This document shows, piece after piece, positions 37,198 to 46,282 of a DNA stretch of 64,000 nt (positions are counted from its first letter, which is position 1; each line of letters opens with the position of its first letter). The position numbers and the translations under genes are program-made. Origin of the DNA: Roseicyclus persicicus (GTDB taxonomy: Bacteria; Pseudomonadota; Alphaproteobacteria; Rhodobacterales; Rhodobacteraceae); contig NZ_JAAZQQ010000001.1 in NCBI RefSeq assembly GCF_012395815.1, forward strand, positions 868,001 through 932,000. Reading direction: 5' to 3'. Under the pieces are notes generated by a model. The model saw only the letters and a list, made by a program, of their open reading frames with translations. It did not search any database and was not told the origin of the DNA.

Positions 37198-38528
37198 ACA
37201 TCCTGTACCAGTCCCAGCGCGCCATGCGGGCCAAGCGGCAGGACGCGCTGCGCCGGGGCGTGATCGCCGTGCTGGACATCGGCACGCACAAGATCTCCTG
37301 CCTCGTGCTCAAGTTCGACCAGACCGACGCCGCCGCGCCCGCCGAGGGCATCGGCGCGATGGCGGGGCAGGCGAATTTCCGCGTCGTGGGCGCGGCGACC
37401 ACCCGGTCGCGCGGGGTGCGCTTCGGCGAGATCGACAGCTGCCAGGAAACCGAGCGCGCGATCCGCACCGCGGTGCAGGCGGCGCAGAAGATGGCGCAGG
37501 TCCGCGTCGACCACGTTATCGTCGCGCTGGCGGGCGCGCGGCCGCGCAGCTACGGGCTCGACGGCGAGGTGACGCTGACCACCGGCACCGTCACCGACCA
37601 CGATGTCGGCCGGGTGCTGGCGGCCTGCGACCTGCCCGATCTGGGGCAGGGGCGCGAGGTGCTGCACGCCCAGCCGGTGAACTTCTCGCTCGACCACCGC
37701 ACCGGCCTCAGCGACCCGCGCGGCCATGTCGGCAACCGGCTGATGGTCGACATGCACCTGCTGTCGATCGAGGCCCACGCCATCGAGACGCTGCTGCACT
37801 GCGTGAAACGCTGCGACCTGGAACTGGCGGGGCTGGCATCCGCGCCTTACGTCGCCGGCACCTCCAGCCTCGTCGAGGACGAGCAGGAGCTGGGCGCGGC
37901 CTGCATCGACATGGGCGGCGGCACCACCAGCCTGTCGATCTTCATCAAGAAGCACATGATCTTCGCCGACACGGTGCGGATGGGCGGCGACCACGTCACC
38001 GCCGACATAAGCCAGGGCCTGCAGATCCCCATGGGCCATGCCGAGCGCATCAAGTGCCGCTTCGGCGGCGTCATGGCCACCGGCATGGACGACCGCGAGA
38101 TCATCGAGCTGACCGGCGAGACCGGCGACTGGCACCACGACCGCCGCACCGCGACGCGGGCCGAGCTGATCGGCGTCATGCGCCCGCGGGTCGAGGAGAT
38201 CCTCGAGGAGGTCCGCGCCCGCCTGGACGCCGCCGGCTTCGAGCACCTGCCCTCGCAGCGCATCGTCCTGACCGGCGGCGCCAGCCAGATCCCCGGCCTC
38301 GACGGGCTGGCCAGCCGCATCCTCGGCAACCAGGTCCGGTTGGGCCGGCCGCTGCGCGTGCAGGGCCTGCCGCAATCGACCTGCGGGCCGGCCTTTTCGG
38401 CCTGCGTGGGCCTGGCGCTCTTTGCCGCCTACCCGCAGGACGAGTGGTGGGACTTCGAGACGCCGGCCGACCGGCTGCCCCAGCGCAGCCTGAAGCGGGC
38501 CGTCAAATGGTTCCGCGACAACTGGTGA
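37194..38528 (+). CDS. ftsA: cell division protein FtsA
   Basis: Predicted 444 residues, actin-like ATPase that ties FtsZ filaments to the membrane. Features: IAVLDIGTHKISCLVLKF (phosphate 1), SHS2 domain region around TRSRGVRFGEIDSCQETERAI, DMGGGTTSLSIF (phosphate 2), IVLTGGASQIPGLDGLA, and a C-terminal amphipathic helix rich in Arg/Lys/Trp (SLKRAVKWFRDNW) for membrane binding. It overlaps ftsQ by four bases; a 198-base gap separates it from ftsZ. Confidence 0.95.
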   Translation: MNILYQSQRAMRAKRQDALRRGVIAVLDIGTHKISCLVLKFDQTDAAAPAEGIGAMAGQANFRVVGAATTRSRGVRFGEIDSCQETERAIRTAVQAAQKMAQVRVDHVIVALAGARPRSYGLDGEVTLTTGTVTDHDVGRVLAACDLPDLGQGREVLHAQPVNFSLDHRTGLSDPRGHVGNRLMVDMHLLSIEAHAIETLLHCVKRCDLELAGLASAPYVAGTSSLVEDEQELGAACIDMGGGTTSLSIFIKKHMIFADTVRMGGDHVTADISQGLQIPMGHAERIKCRFGGVMATGMDDREIIELTGETGDWHHDRRTATRAELIGVMRPRVEEILEEVRARLDAAGFEHLPSQRIVLTGGASQIPGLDGLASRILGNQVRLGRPLRVQGLPQSTCGPAFSACVGLALFAAYPQDEWWDFETPADRLPQRSLKRAVKWFRDNW

Positions 38529-38726
38529 CCCCTCGATCTGGTGGCTGACCCCCAGAGCCCGCGGCTTCGGCGGAATCTTGCCCCATATTTCGCGGTTTTC
38601 TGGGAATTTCCGCGTGACGATGCGCGTGGAAACGGGTAGCATCATGCAATCTGAGGCAGACATGGCCAGCCGACGGCAAGATCGGGGCCGATCCAGACGA
38701 CGATCGAAGAACAGGCGGACAGACCC

Positions 38727-40376
38727 ATGACACTGAACCTGATGATGCCGGACAACCAGCCGGACATGAAGCCGCGGATCATCGTCTTCGGCGTCGGCGG
38801 CGCCGGGGGCAACGCGGTCAACAACATGATCGACCAGAACCTCGACGGCTGCGAGTTCGTGGTCGCCAACACCGACGCCCAGGCGCTGGCCCAGTCGCGG
38901 GCGACCAGCAAGATCCAGATGGGCGCGCGGGTGACCGAGGGGCTCGGCGCGGGCGCACGGCCCGCCGTGGGCGCCTCCGCCGCGGAGGAGTCGATCGAGG
39001 ACATCGTCGATCATCTCGCCGGGTCGCACATGGCCTTCATCACCGCCGGCATGGGCGGCGGCACCGGCACCGGCGCCGCGCCGATCATCGCGCAGGCCGC
39101 GCGGGAACTCGGCGTGCTGACCGTGGGCGTCGTGACCAAGCCCTTCCAGTTCGAGGGCGCCAAGCGGATGCGCCAGGCCGACGAGGGCATCGAGCAGCTG
39201 CAGAAGGTGGTCGACACCCTCATCATCATCCCGAACCAGAACCTGTTCCGGCTCGCCAACGAGAAGACGACCTTCACCGAGGCCTTCGCGATGGCCGACG
39301 ACGTGCTCTACCAGGGCGTCAAGGGCGTGACCGACCTGATGGTCCGGCCCGGCCTCATCAACCTCGACTTCGCCGACGTCCGCGCCGTGATGAACGAGAT
39401 GGGCAAGGCCATGATGGGCACCGGCGAGGCCGACGGCGACAGCCGCGCCCTGCAGGCCGCCGAGAAGGCCATCGCCAACCCGCTGCTGGACGAGATCAGC
39501 CTCAAGGGCGCCCGCGGCGTGCTGATCAACATCACCGGCGGCTACGACCTGACGCTGTTCGAGCTGGACGAGGCCGCCAACCGCATCCGCGAGGAAGTGG
39601 ACCCCGAGGCCAACATCATCGTCGGCTCGACGCTCGACACCGCGATGGAAGGCCGGATGCGCGTGAGCGTCGTGGCCACCGGCATCGACGTGGCCGAGGC
39701 CCGCGCCGAGGCGCCCTCGCGCAGCTACGCCGCCGCCGCCGTCATGCCCAAGCCCGCCGCCGCGCCGCAGCCGGCCCCGGTCGCCGCGGCGCCGGCACCC
39801 GTGGCAGCCGCCGCCACCACCGCCTACGATGACGAGGACGACGACGCCGATTTCGGCGCCGGGGCCCAGCCCGCGCCGTCCCTGTTCTCGGGTCTCGGCA
39901 TCGACGCTGAGGAGGACGGGCTGGCCGAGGACGACGTGCCGCCGCCGGCCTACCGCCCGGCGCCGCGCGCGCCCGAGCCCCGGCTCGACCCCCGCATGCT
40001 GGCCGCCTCCGAGCCCGACGTGGGCTACGTCGCGCCCAAGCCCGCCCCCGCCGGCAAGCCGACGCCCGAGGCGCTGGCCCGCCTGCGCGCCGCGATCCAG
40101 AAGGACGCGCCCCGCGGCGCCGCCCCGGTCCGCCCCGAGCCGCAGCCCGAGGCCCACGCCAAGTCGCGCTTTGGCATCAACTCGCTGATCAACCGCATGA
40201 CCGGCCACGCCGAGGAAGCCCCGGGCGAGCGCCGCCAGCCGCAGATGTCCGGCGCCCTGCACCGCACGGCCCCGGCCCAGGCCCCGGCGCCCCACGCGCA
40301 CGAGGAGGACGGCATCGTCGACCCCGAGCAGGAGCGCATCGAGATCCCCGCCTTCCTGCGCCGCCAGGCGAATTGA
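38727..40376 (+). CDS. ftsZ: cell division GTPase FtsZ
   Basis: Predicted 549 residues. The tubulin-like core is about residues 10-320: [14 protein letters not shown], GTPase signature [13 protein letters not shown]7 catalytic loop NLDFADVR. It is followed by a disordered Ala/Pro/acidic linker of about 200 residues, much longer than the roughly 50 of E. coli but common in alphaproteobacteria, and the conserved C-terminal peptide ([18 protein letters not shown]) that binds FtsA and other partners. It has its own 198-base upstream gap, likely holding a separate promoter, and a strong terminator behind it. Confidence 0.97.
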   Translation: MTLNLMMPDNQPDMKPRIIVFGVGGAGGNAVNNMIDQNLDGCEFVVANTDAQALAQSRATSKIQMGARVTEGLGAGARPAVGASAAEESIEDIVDHLAGSHMAFITAGMGGGTGTGAAPIIAQAARELGVLTVGVVTKPFQFEGAKRMRQADEGIEQLQKVVDTLIIIPNQNLFRLANEKTTFTEAFAMADDVLYQGVKGVTDLMVRPGLINLDFADVRAVMNEMGKAMMGTGEADGDSRALQAAEKAIANPLLDEISLKGARGVLINITGGYDLTLFELDEAANRIREEVDPEANIIVGSTLDTAMEGRMRVSVVATGIDVAEARAEAPSRSYAAAAVMPKPAAAPQPAPVAAAPAPVAAAATTAYDDEDDDADFGAGAQPAPSLFSGLGIDAEEDGLAEDDVPPPAYRPAPRAPEPRLDPRMLAASEPDVGYVAPKPAPAGKPTPEALARLRAAIQKDAPRGAAPVRPEPQPEAHAKSRFGINSLINRMTGHAEEAPGERRQPQMSGALHRTAPAQAPAPHAHEEDGIVDPEQERIEIPAFLRRQAN

Positions 40377-40398
40377 CGGGTTCACAAATCGGATCGGA

Positions 40399-40429
40399 GG
40401 GCCGGCCTTGCGCCGGCCCTTTTCTTTTT
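40399..40429 (+). terminator. Rho-independent terminator after ftsZ
   Basis: 8-bp stem GGGCCGGC/GCCGGCCC (40399-40406 with 40412-40419), five-base loop, then TTTTCTTTTT. It begins 22 bases after the ftsZ stop and closes the dcw transcript. Confidence 0.93.
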
Positions 40430-40653
40430 GAAAGCAAGGGGTTGGCCTGTCGAATCGACCAGATAGGCAAAACATTGCCGATCCGTCCCCGCTTTGTTGC
40501 AATGAGTCATAAAGGTTGAATTGTGGCCTCGACCGCGCCCCGGTATCCCCTCAGTCAGCGGATAAGCGGCCCGATCCAGATGGCCTCCACCGCGACGCGC
40601 GCAGCAAGATACGTCCCGCGCGCAGAGGGTCGAAGGGACGTTCGGAGAGCTTC

Positions 40654-41571
40654 ATGCAGGCAACGCTCAGGCATTCTGTCGGCTTCTCGGGTGTGGGGCT
40701 CCACTCCGGGCGGCTGGTGCGGATGGTCGTCCATCCGCAGGCCGCGAACATGGGGCTGTGGTTCGCCCGCAGCGACAGGCCCGACGCCGCCCTGATCCCC
40801 GCCCGCTACGACGCCGTGCCGATGAGCCGCCTCTGCACCAAGCTGGTGGGCGACGACGGCGCCGAGATCTCGACGGTCGAGCACCTGATGGCCGCCTTCG
40901 CGGGCTGCGGCATCCACAACGCGCTGGTCGAGGTGGACGGCCCCGAGCTGCCGATCCTCGACGGCTCCGCCGCGCCCTTCGTGCGCGCCTTCCTCGCCGC
41001 CGGCATCCAGCGCCAGTCCGCGCCGATCCACGCCATCGAGGTGCTGCGCGAGGTCACCGTGACCGAGGGCGACGCGCGCGCCACCCTGTCGCCGGCCGAC
41101 GGGCTGGTGATGGATTTCACGATCGAGTTCGAGGACGCCGCGATCGGCCGCCAGCAGCGCGTGGCGAACCTCGCCAACGGGCGCTTCGTGCGCGAGTTCT
41201 GCGACAGCCGCACCTTCTGCCGCAAGGCGGACGTCGACGCGATGCACGCCGCCGGCCTCGCGCTGGGCGGCACCTACGAGAACGCGGTGGTGGTCGACGG
41301 CGACCGGGTGCTCAGCCCCGGCGGCCTGCGCCACGCCGACGAGGCGGTGCGCCACAAGATGCTGGACGCGCTGGGCGATCTGGCTCTGGCGGGGGCGCCG
41401 ATCCTCGGGCGTTACACCGGCGTCCGCGCGGGTCACATGCTGACCAACCAGCTTCTGCGCCGGCTCTTTGCGACGCCTGGCGCGTGGCGGGTGGTCGAGT
41501 GCAGCGCGGGCCAGGCCGCGCGCCTGCCGGGCATGGGCGTGACCGGCGCCGATCTGGCCCACGTGGCGTGA
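40654..41571 (+). CDS. lpxC: UDP-3-O-acyl-GlcNAc deacetylase LpxC
   Basis: Predicted 305 residues, zinc deacetylase for the committed step of lipid A synthesis. Zinc ligands visible: the first His in STVEHLMAAFAGCGIHNA, and the His and Asp of RHKMLDALGDL; the general-base Glu lies in the same STVEH motif. Also GVGLHSG at the start and EVDGPELPILDGSAAPFV. The ATG at 40654 has GGAGAG upstream; the open frame to 40516 has no family sequence. It follows the ftsZ terminator by about 225 bases, so it must have its own promoter there. Confidence 0.95.
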   Translation: MQATLRHSVGFSGVGLHSGRLVRMVVHPQAANMGLWFARSDRPDAALIPARYDAVPMSRLCTKLVGDDGAEISTVEHLMAAFAGCGIHNALVEVDGPELPILDGSAAPFVRAFLAAGIQRQSAPIHAIEVLREVTVTEGDARATLSPADGLVMDFTIEFEDAAIGRQQRVANLANGRFVREFCDSRTFCRKADVDAMHAAGLALGGTYENAVVVDGDRVLSPGGLRHADEAVRHKMLDALGDLALAGAPILGRYTGVRAGHMLTNQLLRRLFATPGAWRVVECSAGQAARLPGMGVTGADLAHVA

Positions 41572-41705
41572 TCCGTGGGCGGCGCGCCGCAGCCGCCGGC
41601 AAAGACCCATTTCAGGCGTTTTGCCCCCAGAAAGAATATGCTAGGACCGCAACCAGACGGTTCGGTTCAGCCGCAACCGCGCGGGTAACGACAGGGTTTT
41701 CGAGA

Positions 41706-42599
41706 ATGCAGCGGAGCGGGGACGGCAGGATCCGGAAACTGGGCCTCGGCACGGGGCTCTGTCTGGTGATGGCGCTCTCGGCCTGCGGCGGGGGCGGGGG
41801 CCTGTTCGGCGGCGGCGGCGGCGGTCTGTTCGCAAGCCGGTCGAGCGCGGTGCCGCTCGAAGAGCTTGACGCCGCGACGATCTTCCAGCAGGCCGAGGCC
41901 GAGCTCGAGGCCGGCAATCCCGACGACGCCGCGGCGCTGTTCGTCGAGGTCGAGCGCCTGCATCCCTATTCGGAATGGGCCAGCCGGGCGCTGATCATGG
42001 CCGCCTTCGCCTACCACGACGACGAGGATTACGAGAACGCCCGCATCGCGGCGCAGCGCTACCTCGACTTCTACCCGGCCGAGGAGGACGCCGCCTACGC
42101 GCAGTACCTGCTGGCACTCAGCTACTACGACCAGATCGACCAGGTCGGCCGCGACCAGGGCATCACCTTCCAGGCGCTGCAGGCGCTGCGCGAGGTGATC
42201 GAGCGCTACCCCGACAGCGAATACGCCCAGGACGCGATCCTGCGTTTCGACCTCGCCTTCGACCATCTCGCCGGCAAGGAGATGGAGATCGGCCGCTACT
42301 ACCTGCGCCGCGAGCACTACACCGCCGCCATCAACCGCTTCCGCGTGGTGGTCGAGCAGTTCCAGACCACGAGCCACACGCCCGAGGCGCTGCTGCGGCT
42401 GGTCGAGGCCTATCTCGCGCTGGGGCTGACCGACGAGGCGCAGACCGCAGGCGCCATCCTCGGCTACAACTTCCAGTCCTCGCCGTTCTACGACGACGCC
42501 TTCCGGCAGCTGACCGGCCAGAACCTCGCGCCCGAGGCGCAGGGCGAGGGCTGGCTGCGCGACGTCTGGCGCCAGACCGTGCGGGGCGAGTGGCTCTGA
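41706..42599 (+). CDS. bamD: outer-membrane assembly lipoprotein BamD
   Basis: Predicted 297-residue lipoprotein of the BAM complex, which inserts beta-barrels into the outer membrane. Signal peptide with lipobox LSAC (Cys about 27), then an unusual glycine run (GGGGGLFGGGGGGLF) and TPR repeats: DAATIFQQAEAELEAGNPDDAAALFVEVERLHPYSEWASRALI, ENARIAAQRYLDFYP, RRYLREHYTAAINRF-like 'YYLRREHYTAAINRF'. The ATG at 41706 starts the signal peptide. recN follows after 51 bases, the standard order in this group. Confidence 0.92.
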   Translation: MQRSGDGRIRKLGLGTGLCLVMALSACGGGGGLFGGGGGGLFASRSSAVPLEELDAATIFQQAEAELEAGNPDDAAALFVEVERLHPYSEWASRALIMAAFAYHDDEDYENARIAAQRYLDFYPAEEDAAYAQYLLALSYYDQIDQVGRDQGITFQALQALREVIERYPDSEYAQDAILRFDLAFDHLAGKEMEIGRYYLRREHYTAAINRFRVVVEQFQTTSHTPEALLRLVEAYLALGLTDEAQTAGAILGYNFQSSPFYDDAFRQLTGQNLAPEAQGEGWLRDVWRQTVRGEWL

Positions 42600-42650
42600 T
42601 CCATGGCGCGCCCTTGACGGGGCGCGGGGGGTAGGGGACACCGGGCGGCG

Positions 42651-44306
42651 ATGCTGCGTCACCTCGACATCCGCGACATGCTGATCATCGACCGGCTGGA
42701 GCTTGCCTTCCAGCCGGGCCTCAACGTGCTGACCGGCGAGACCGGGGCCGGCAAGTCGATCCTGCTCGACGCGCTGGGCTTCGTGCTGGGCTGGCGCGGG
42801 CGGGCGGACCTGGTGCGCAGTGGCGCCGAGCAGGGCGAGGTGGTGGCCGAGTTCCAGCTGGCGCCGGGGCATCCGGCGCTGGGCGTGCTCGAGGAGGCCG
42901 GCCTGCCGGCCGAGGAGACGCTGATCCTGCGCCGGGTGAACACGCCCGAGGGGCGCAAGACCGCCTGGGTCAACGACCGCCGCGCCAGCGGCGAGGTGCT
43001 GCGCGCCCTGTCCGACGTGCTGGTGGAGCTGCACGGCCAGCAGGACGACCGGGGGCTCCTCGATCCCCGCCAGCACCGGGCGATGCTGGATGGCCATGGC
43101 GCGCTCGGGGATCTCGTCGCCGCGACCCGCGGCGCCTGGGCCGAGCAGCGCCGGGCCGACAAGGCGCTGCAGGCCGCCGAGGCGCGGCTGGCCGAGATGC
43201 GCGCCGAGGAGGAGTTCCTGCGCCACGCGGTCGCCGAGCTCGACGCGCTCGACCCGCAGCCCGGCGAGGAGGAGACACTGGACGCCCGCCGCCGCCTGAT
43301 GCAGGCCGCCGAGCGGATGCGCGCCGATGTCGCCCGGGCGCTGGCGGCCCTGGGGCTCGAGGGCGCCGAGGGGGCCATGGGCGACGCCCGGCGCTGGCTC
43401 GAGGGCGTGTCGGACCGCGCCGAGGGCGGGCTCGACGCGGCCCTTTCGGCGCTGGAGCGCGCGCTGGTGGAGCTGACCGAGGCGCAGGCAGGCGTCGAGC
43501 GCTTCGCCGAGGCGCTGGAGTTCAACCCCGCCGAGCTGGAGGAGACCGAGGACCGGCTCTTCACGCTGCGGGCGCTGGCACGCAAGCATGGGGTGGCGCC
43601 CGACGATCTGGCGGGGCTCGCCGACGGGCTGCGGGAGAAGCTGGCCGCGCTCGACGGCGGGGCAGGAGAGATCGCGGGGCTCGCCGCCGCCGCGGACCGC
43701 GCGGCCCGCGCCTATGCCGAGGCCGCCGCCCGCCTGACCGCCGCGCGGGCCGAGGCCGCGGTGCGGCTCGACGCGGCGATGGCGGCCGAGCTGGGGCCGC
43801 TGCGAATGGAGCGCGCCGTCTTCACCACCGAGATCGCGCCCGCGCCGCCCGGCCCCGACGGGGTGGATGCGGTGACCTTCACCGTCGCCACCAACCCCGG
43901 CGCGCCGGCGGGGCCGCTGAACCGCATCGCCTCGGGCGGCGAGCTGTCGCGCTTCCTGCTGGCGCTCAAGGTCTGCCTGACGGCCGACGACAGCGGCCTG
44001 ACGATGATCTTCGACGAGATCGACCGCGGCGTGGGCGGCGCGACCGCCGACGCGGTGGGCCGGCGGCTCAAGGCGCTGGCCGACGGCGGGCAGGTGCTGG
44101 TCGTCACGCATTCGCCGCAGGTGGCCGCCCTCGGCGCGCATCACTGGCGCGTCGCCAAGGAGGTGGCGGGCGAGGTGACCCGCAGCCGCGTGGTGCCGCT
44201 GGACCCAACTGCCCGCGTCGACGAGGTCGCGCGGATGCTGGCCGGCGACACCGTGACCGAGGCGGCACGGGAGGCGGCGCGCGCGCTGCTCGGCACCGCG
44301 CGCTGA
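42651..44306 (+). CDS. recN: DNA repair protein RecN
   Basis: Predicted 551 residues, SMC-like ATPase for double-strand break repair. Walker A GETGAGKS at about 29-36, an ATPase head split by a long alpha-helical coiled coil (about 150-350), the ABC signature ASGGELSRFLLALK, Walker B IFDEIDRGVGG, and a His-containing switch (VVTHSPQVAALG). RecN is a classic SOS gene in many bacteria, but I found no GTTC-N7-GTTC in the 51 bases before it or ahead of bamD. A GC-rich hairpin lies just after the stop. Confidence 0.95.
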   Translation: MLRHLDIRDMLIIDRLELAFQPGLNVLTGETGAGKSILLDALGFVLGWRGRADLVRSGAEQGEVVAEFQLAPGHPALGVLEEAGLPAEETLILRRVNTPEGRKTAWVNDRRASGEVLRALSDVLVELHGQQDDRGLLDPRQHRAMLDGHGALGDLVAATRGAWAEQRRADKALQAAEARLAEMRAEEEFLRHAVAELDALDPQPGEEETLDARRRLMQAAERMRADVARALAALGLEGAEGAMGDARRWLEGVSDRAEGGLDAALSALERALVELTEAQAGVERFAEALEFNPAELEETEDRLFTLRALARKHGVAPDDLAGLADGLREKLAALDGGAGEIAGLAAAADRAARAYAEAAARLTAARAEAAVRLDAAMAAELGPLRMERAVFTTEIAPAPPGPDGVDAVTFTVATNPGAPAGPLNRIASGGELSRFLLALKVCLTADDSGLTMIFDEIDRGVGGATADAVGRRLKALADGGQVLVVTHSPQVAALGAHHWRVAKEVAGEVTRSRVVPLDPTARVDEVARMLAGDTVTEAAREAARALLGTAR

Positions 44307-44316
44307 GGGGCAGGCG

Positions 44317-44335
44317 CTGGGGGCTCCGCCCCCAG
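44317..44335 (+). terminator. hairpin after recN, part of a dispersed repeat
   Basis: 8-bp stem CTGGGGGC/GCCCCCAG with a three-base loop, 11 bases after the recN stop. No T run. It is followed at 44345-44365 by a diverged copy of the GTATTT...AAAGATG repeat. It may act as a 3' stabiliser or a Rho-assisted end. Confidence 0.45.
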
Positions 44336-44553
44336 ACCCCCGGAGTATTTCGGAAGCAAAGATGGGGCAGGGGCCTTCGGTCCGGGTCCGGGGCAGCCCG
44401 GCGAGGTGTCACGAAACCCTTCACCGCCTGACGCAATGCCGGAAGGATCGTGAAGCCATCCGGGCTTTTCACTGGTCGGCCCGTGCCTTACACCTGACCC
44501 ACCCCGGGGCGGGCCCACATGCCCGGCGGGGCGCTCGGTGAAAGGACAGGCAG

Positions 44554-46242
44554 GTGGCCGCGACGGGGCGTGCTGTGGTGAGGGACCGGCTGGCCGCCGG
44601 CGCGCAGGTGGTTCGCCGCGGCTGGATGGTGCTGCGTCAGAAGGGGCCGACCCAGGTCCAGTTCTGGCTGATCGCGCTCCTGATCGGCATCGCCGCGGGC
44701 TTTGCCGCGCTCCTGTTCCGAAAGGGCATCAGCTGGCTGCAGGAGACGCTCTACGGGGTCGAGGACGTGCGGCTGATGCACAGCTTCGCCGAAAGCCTGC
44801 CCTGGTACCTGATACTGCTGATCCCGGTGGCGGGCGGCCTGGTGGTCGGCCTGCTGCTGCACTGGTTCACGCCGGATGGCCGGGTGCGCTCGGTCGCCGA
44901 CGTGATCGAGGGCGCGGCGCTGGCCGACGGGCGGGTCGAGCAGAAGGCGGGCCTCGCCTCGGCGCTGGCGTCGATGATCACGCTGGGCTCGGGCGGGTCG
45001 TCGGGCCGGGAGGGGCCGGTGGTGCACCTGGCCGCCGTGATCTCCAGCCGCGTGTCGGACTGGATCAAGGCCGACGGCATCACCGCGCGCGACCTGCTGG
45101 GCTGCGCGGTCGCCGCCGCCGTCTCGGCCAGCTTCAACGCGCCGATCGCGGGCGCCCTTTTCGCGCTCGAGGTGGTGCTGCGCCACTTCGCCGTCCACGC
45201 CTTCGCGCCCATCGTCATCGCCAGCGCCGCGGGCACGGTCATCAACCGGCTCGAGTTCGGCGGCGTGACCGAGTTCACCCTCGGCGGGGACGGCGCGCTG
45301 CAGTTCTACGTCGAGCTGCCGGCCTTCCTGATCCTCGGGCTTCTGTGCGGCCTCGTCGCGGTCGCCTTCATGCGCGCGACCTTCTGGGCCGAGGACGTCG
45401 CCACCGCCGCGCAGCGGGCGACCGGGCTGCCGCGCTGGCTCCGGCCGGCGGTGGCCGGGCTGATCCTCGGGGCCATCGCGATCCCCTTTCCGCACATCAT
45501 CGGCGTCGGCTACGAGACCACCTCGGCGGCGCTGACGGGCGAGCTGTTGCTGCACGAGGCGATCATCTTCACCGTCCTCAAGGTCGCCGCCGCGGCCATC
45601 ACCATCGGCGGGCGGATGGGCGGGGGCGTGTTCTCGCCGTCGCTGATGATCGGGGCGCTGACCGGCCTCGCCTTCGGGATCGTGGCGACCTCGATCTTCC
45701 CCGACCAGTCGGGCGAGGGCACGCTCTACGCGCTGGCCGGCATGGGCGCGGTGGCCGCCGCCGTGCTGGGCGCGCCGATCTCGACCACGCTGATCGTGTT
45801 CGAGCTGACCGGCGACTGGCAGACGGGGCTGGCGGTGATGGTGGCGGTGTCGATGTCGACGGCGCTGTCGACGCGGCTGGTGCACCGGTCCTTCTTCCTG
45901 ACCCAGCTGGAGCGGCGCAACATCCACCTCGCCGCCGGGCCGCAGGCCTACCTGCTCGCCATGTTCCGCGTCGGCAAGGTGATGCGCCCGATGGACCAGG
46001 AGAACGCCGCCCCGCAGGAGCAGCTCCTGACGCTGATCGAGCAGGGCATCTTCACCGACACCAACGCCACGCTGGAGCGCGCCCTGCCGATTTTCGAGCG
46101 CACCGGGCTAGACTTCATCCCGGTGGTGCAGCTGGCCCCGGGCGACGGGCCGCCGGCGCTGGAGGGGGCGCTGTTCCACGTCGACGCGCTCAAGGCGTAC
46201 AACCGGGCGCTCGCCGCCACCGCCGCCGAGGAACACAGCTGA
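44554..46242 (+). CDS. CLC-family chloride channel/transporter with CBS region
   Basis: Predicted 562 residues, GTG start at 44554 with AAAGGACAGG upstream. Transmembrane CLC domain (about 35-440) followed by a CBS-type regulatory tail (about 445-560). Present: GREGP with the gating Glu (E153) and GGVFSPSLMIG (helix N). Altered: the position of the E. coli antiporter's inner proton glutamate is valine (ALEVV, V207), as in true CLC channels, and the usual GSGIP loop reads RVRSV. By those residues it is more likely a passive chloride channel than a 2Cl-/H+ exchanger; this is inference. It is rightward after a 247-base gap. Confidence 0.88.
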   Translation: MAATGRAVVRDRLAAGAQVVRRGWMVLRQKGPTQVQFWLIALLIGIAAGFAALLFRKGISWLQETLYGVEDVRLMHSFAESLPWYLILLIPVAGGLVVGLLLHWFTPDGRVRSVADVIEGAALADGRVEQKAGLASALASMITLGSGGSSGREGPVVHLAAVISSRVSDWIKADGITARDLLGCAVAAAVSASFNAPIAGALFALEVVLRHFAVHAFAPIVIASAAGTVINRLEFGGVTEFTLGGDGALQFYVELPAFLILGLLCGLVAVAFMRATFWAEDVATAAQRATGLPRWLRPAVAGLILGAIAIPFPHIIGVGYETTSAALTGELLLHEAIIFTVLKVAAAAITIGGRMGGGVFSPSLMIGALTGLAFGIVATSIFPDQSGEGTLYALAGMGAVAAAVLGAPISTTLIVFELTGDWQTGLAVMVAVSMSTALSTRLVHRSFFLTQLERRNIHLAAGPQAYLLAMFRVGKVMRPMDQENAAPQEQLLTLIEQGIFTDTNATLERALPIFERTGLDFIPVVQLAPGDGPPALEGALFHVDALKAYNRALAATAAEEHS

Positions 46243-46282
46243 CGCGCTTGACCGGGGCCGGGCGCGGGCGCAGCCTCGGGCC

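Noticed and set aside
38564-38588. Heat-shock-like promoter before ftsZ (CTTC ... CCCCATAT)
   Set aside because: The -10-like CCCCATAT is good, but the -35 lacks CTTGAA and the spacing is too short for a sigma-32 promoter.
36711-40502. 1263-codon minus-strand open frame opposite ftsQ-ftsA-ftsZ
   Set aside because: Spans three well-supported divisome genes and an intergenic gap; antisense artefact of GC-rich codons.
42600-42650. SOS box for recN
   Set aside because: No GTTC-N7-GTTC or GAAC-N7-GAAC in the gap. The GTTCGGTTC ahead of bamD has the wrong spacing.
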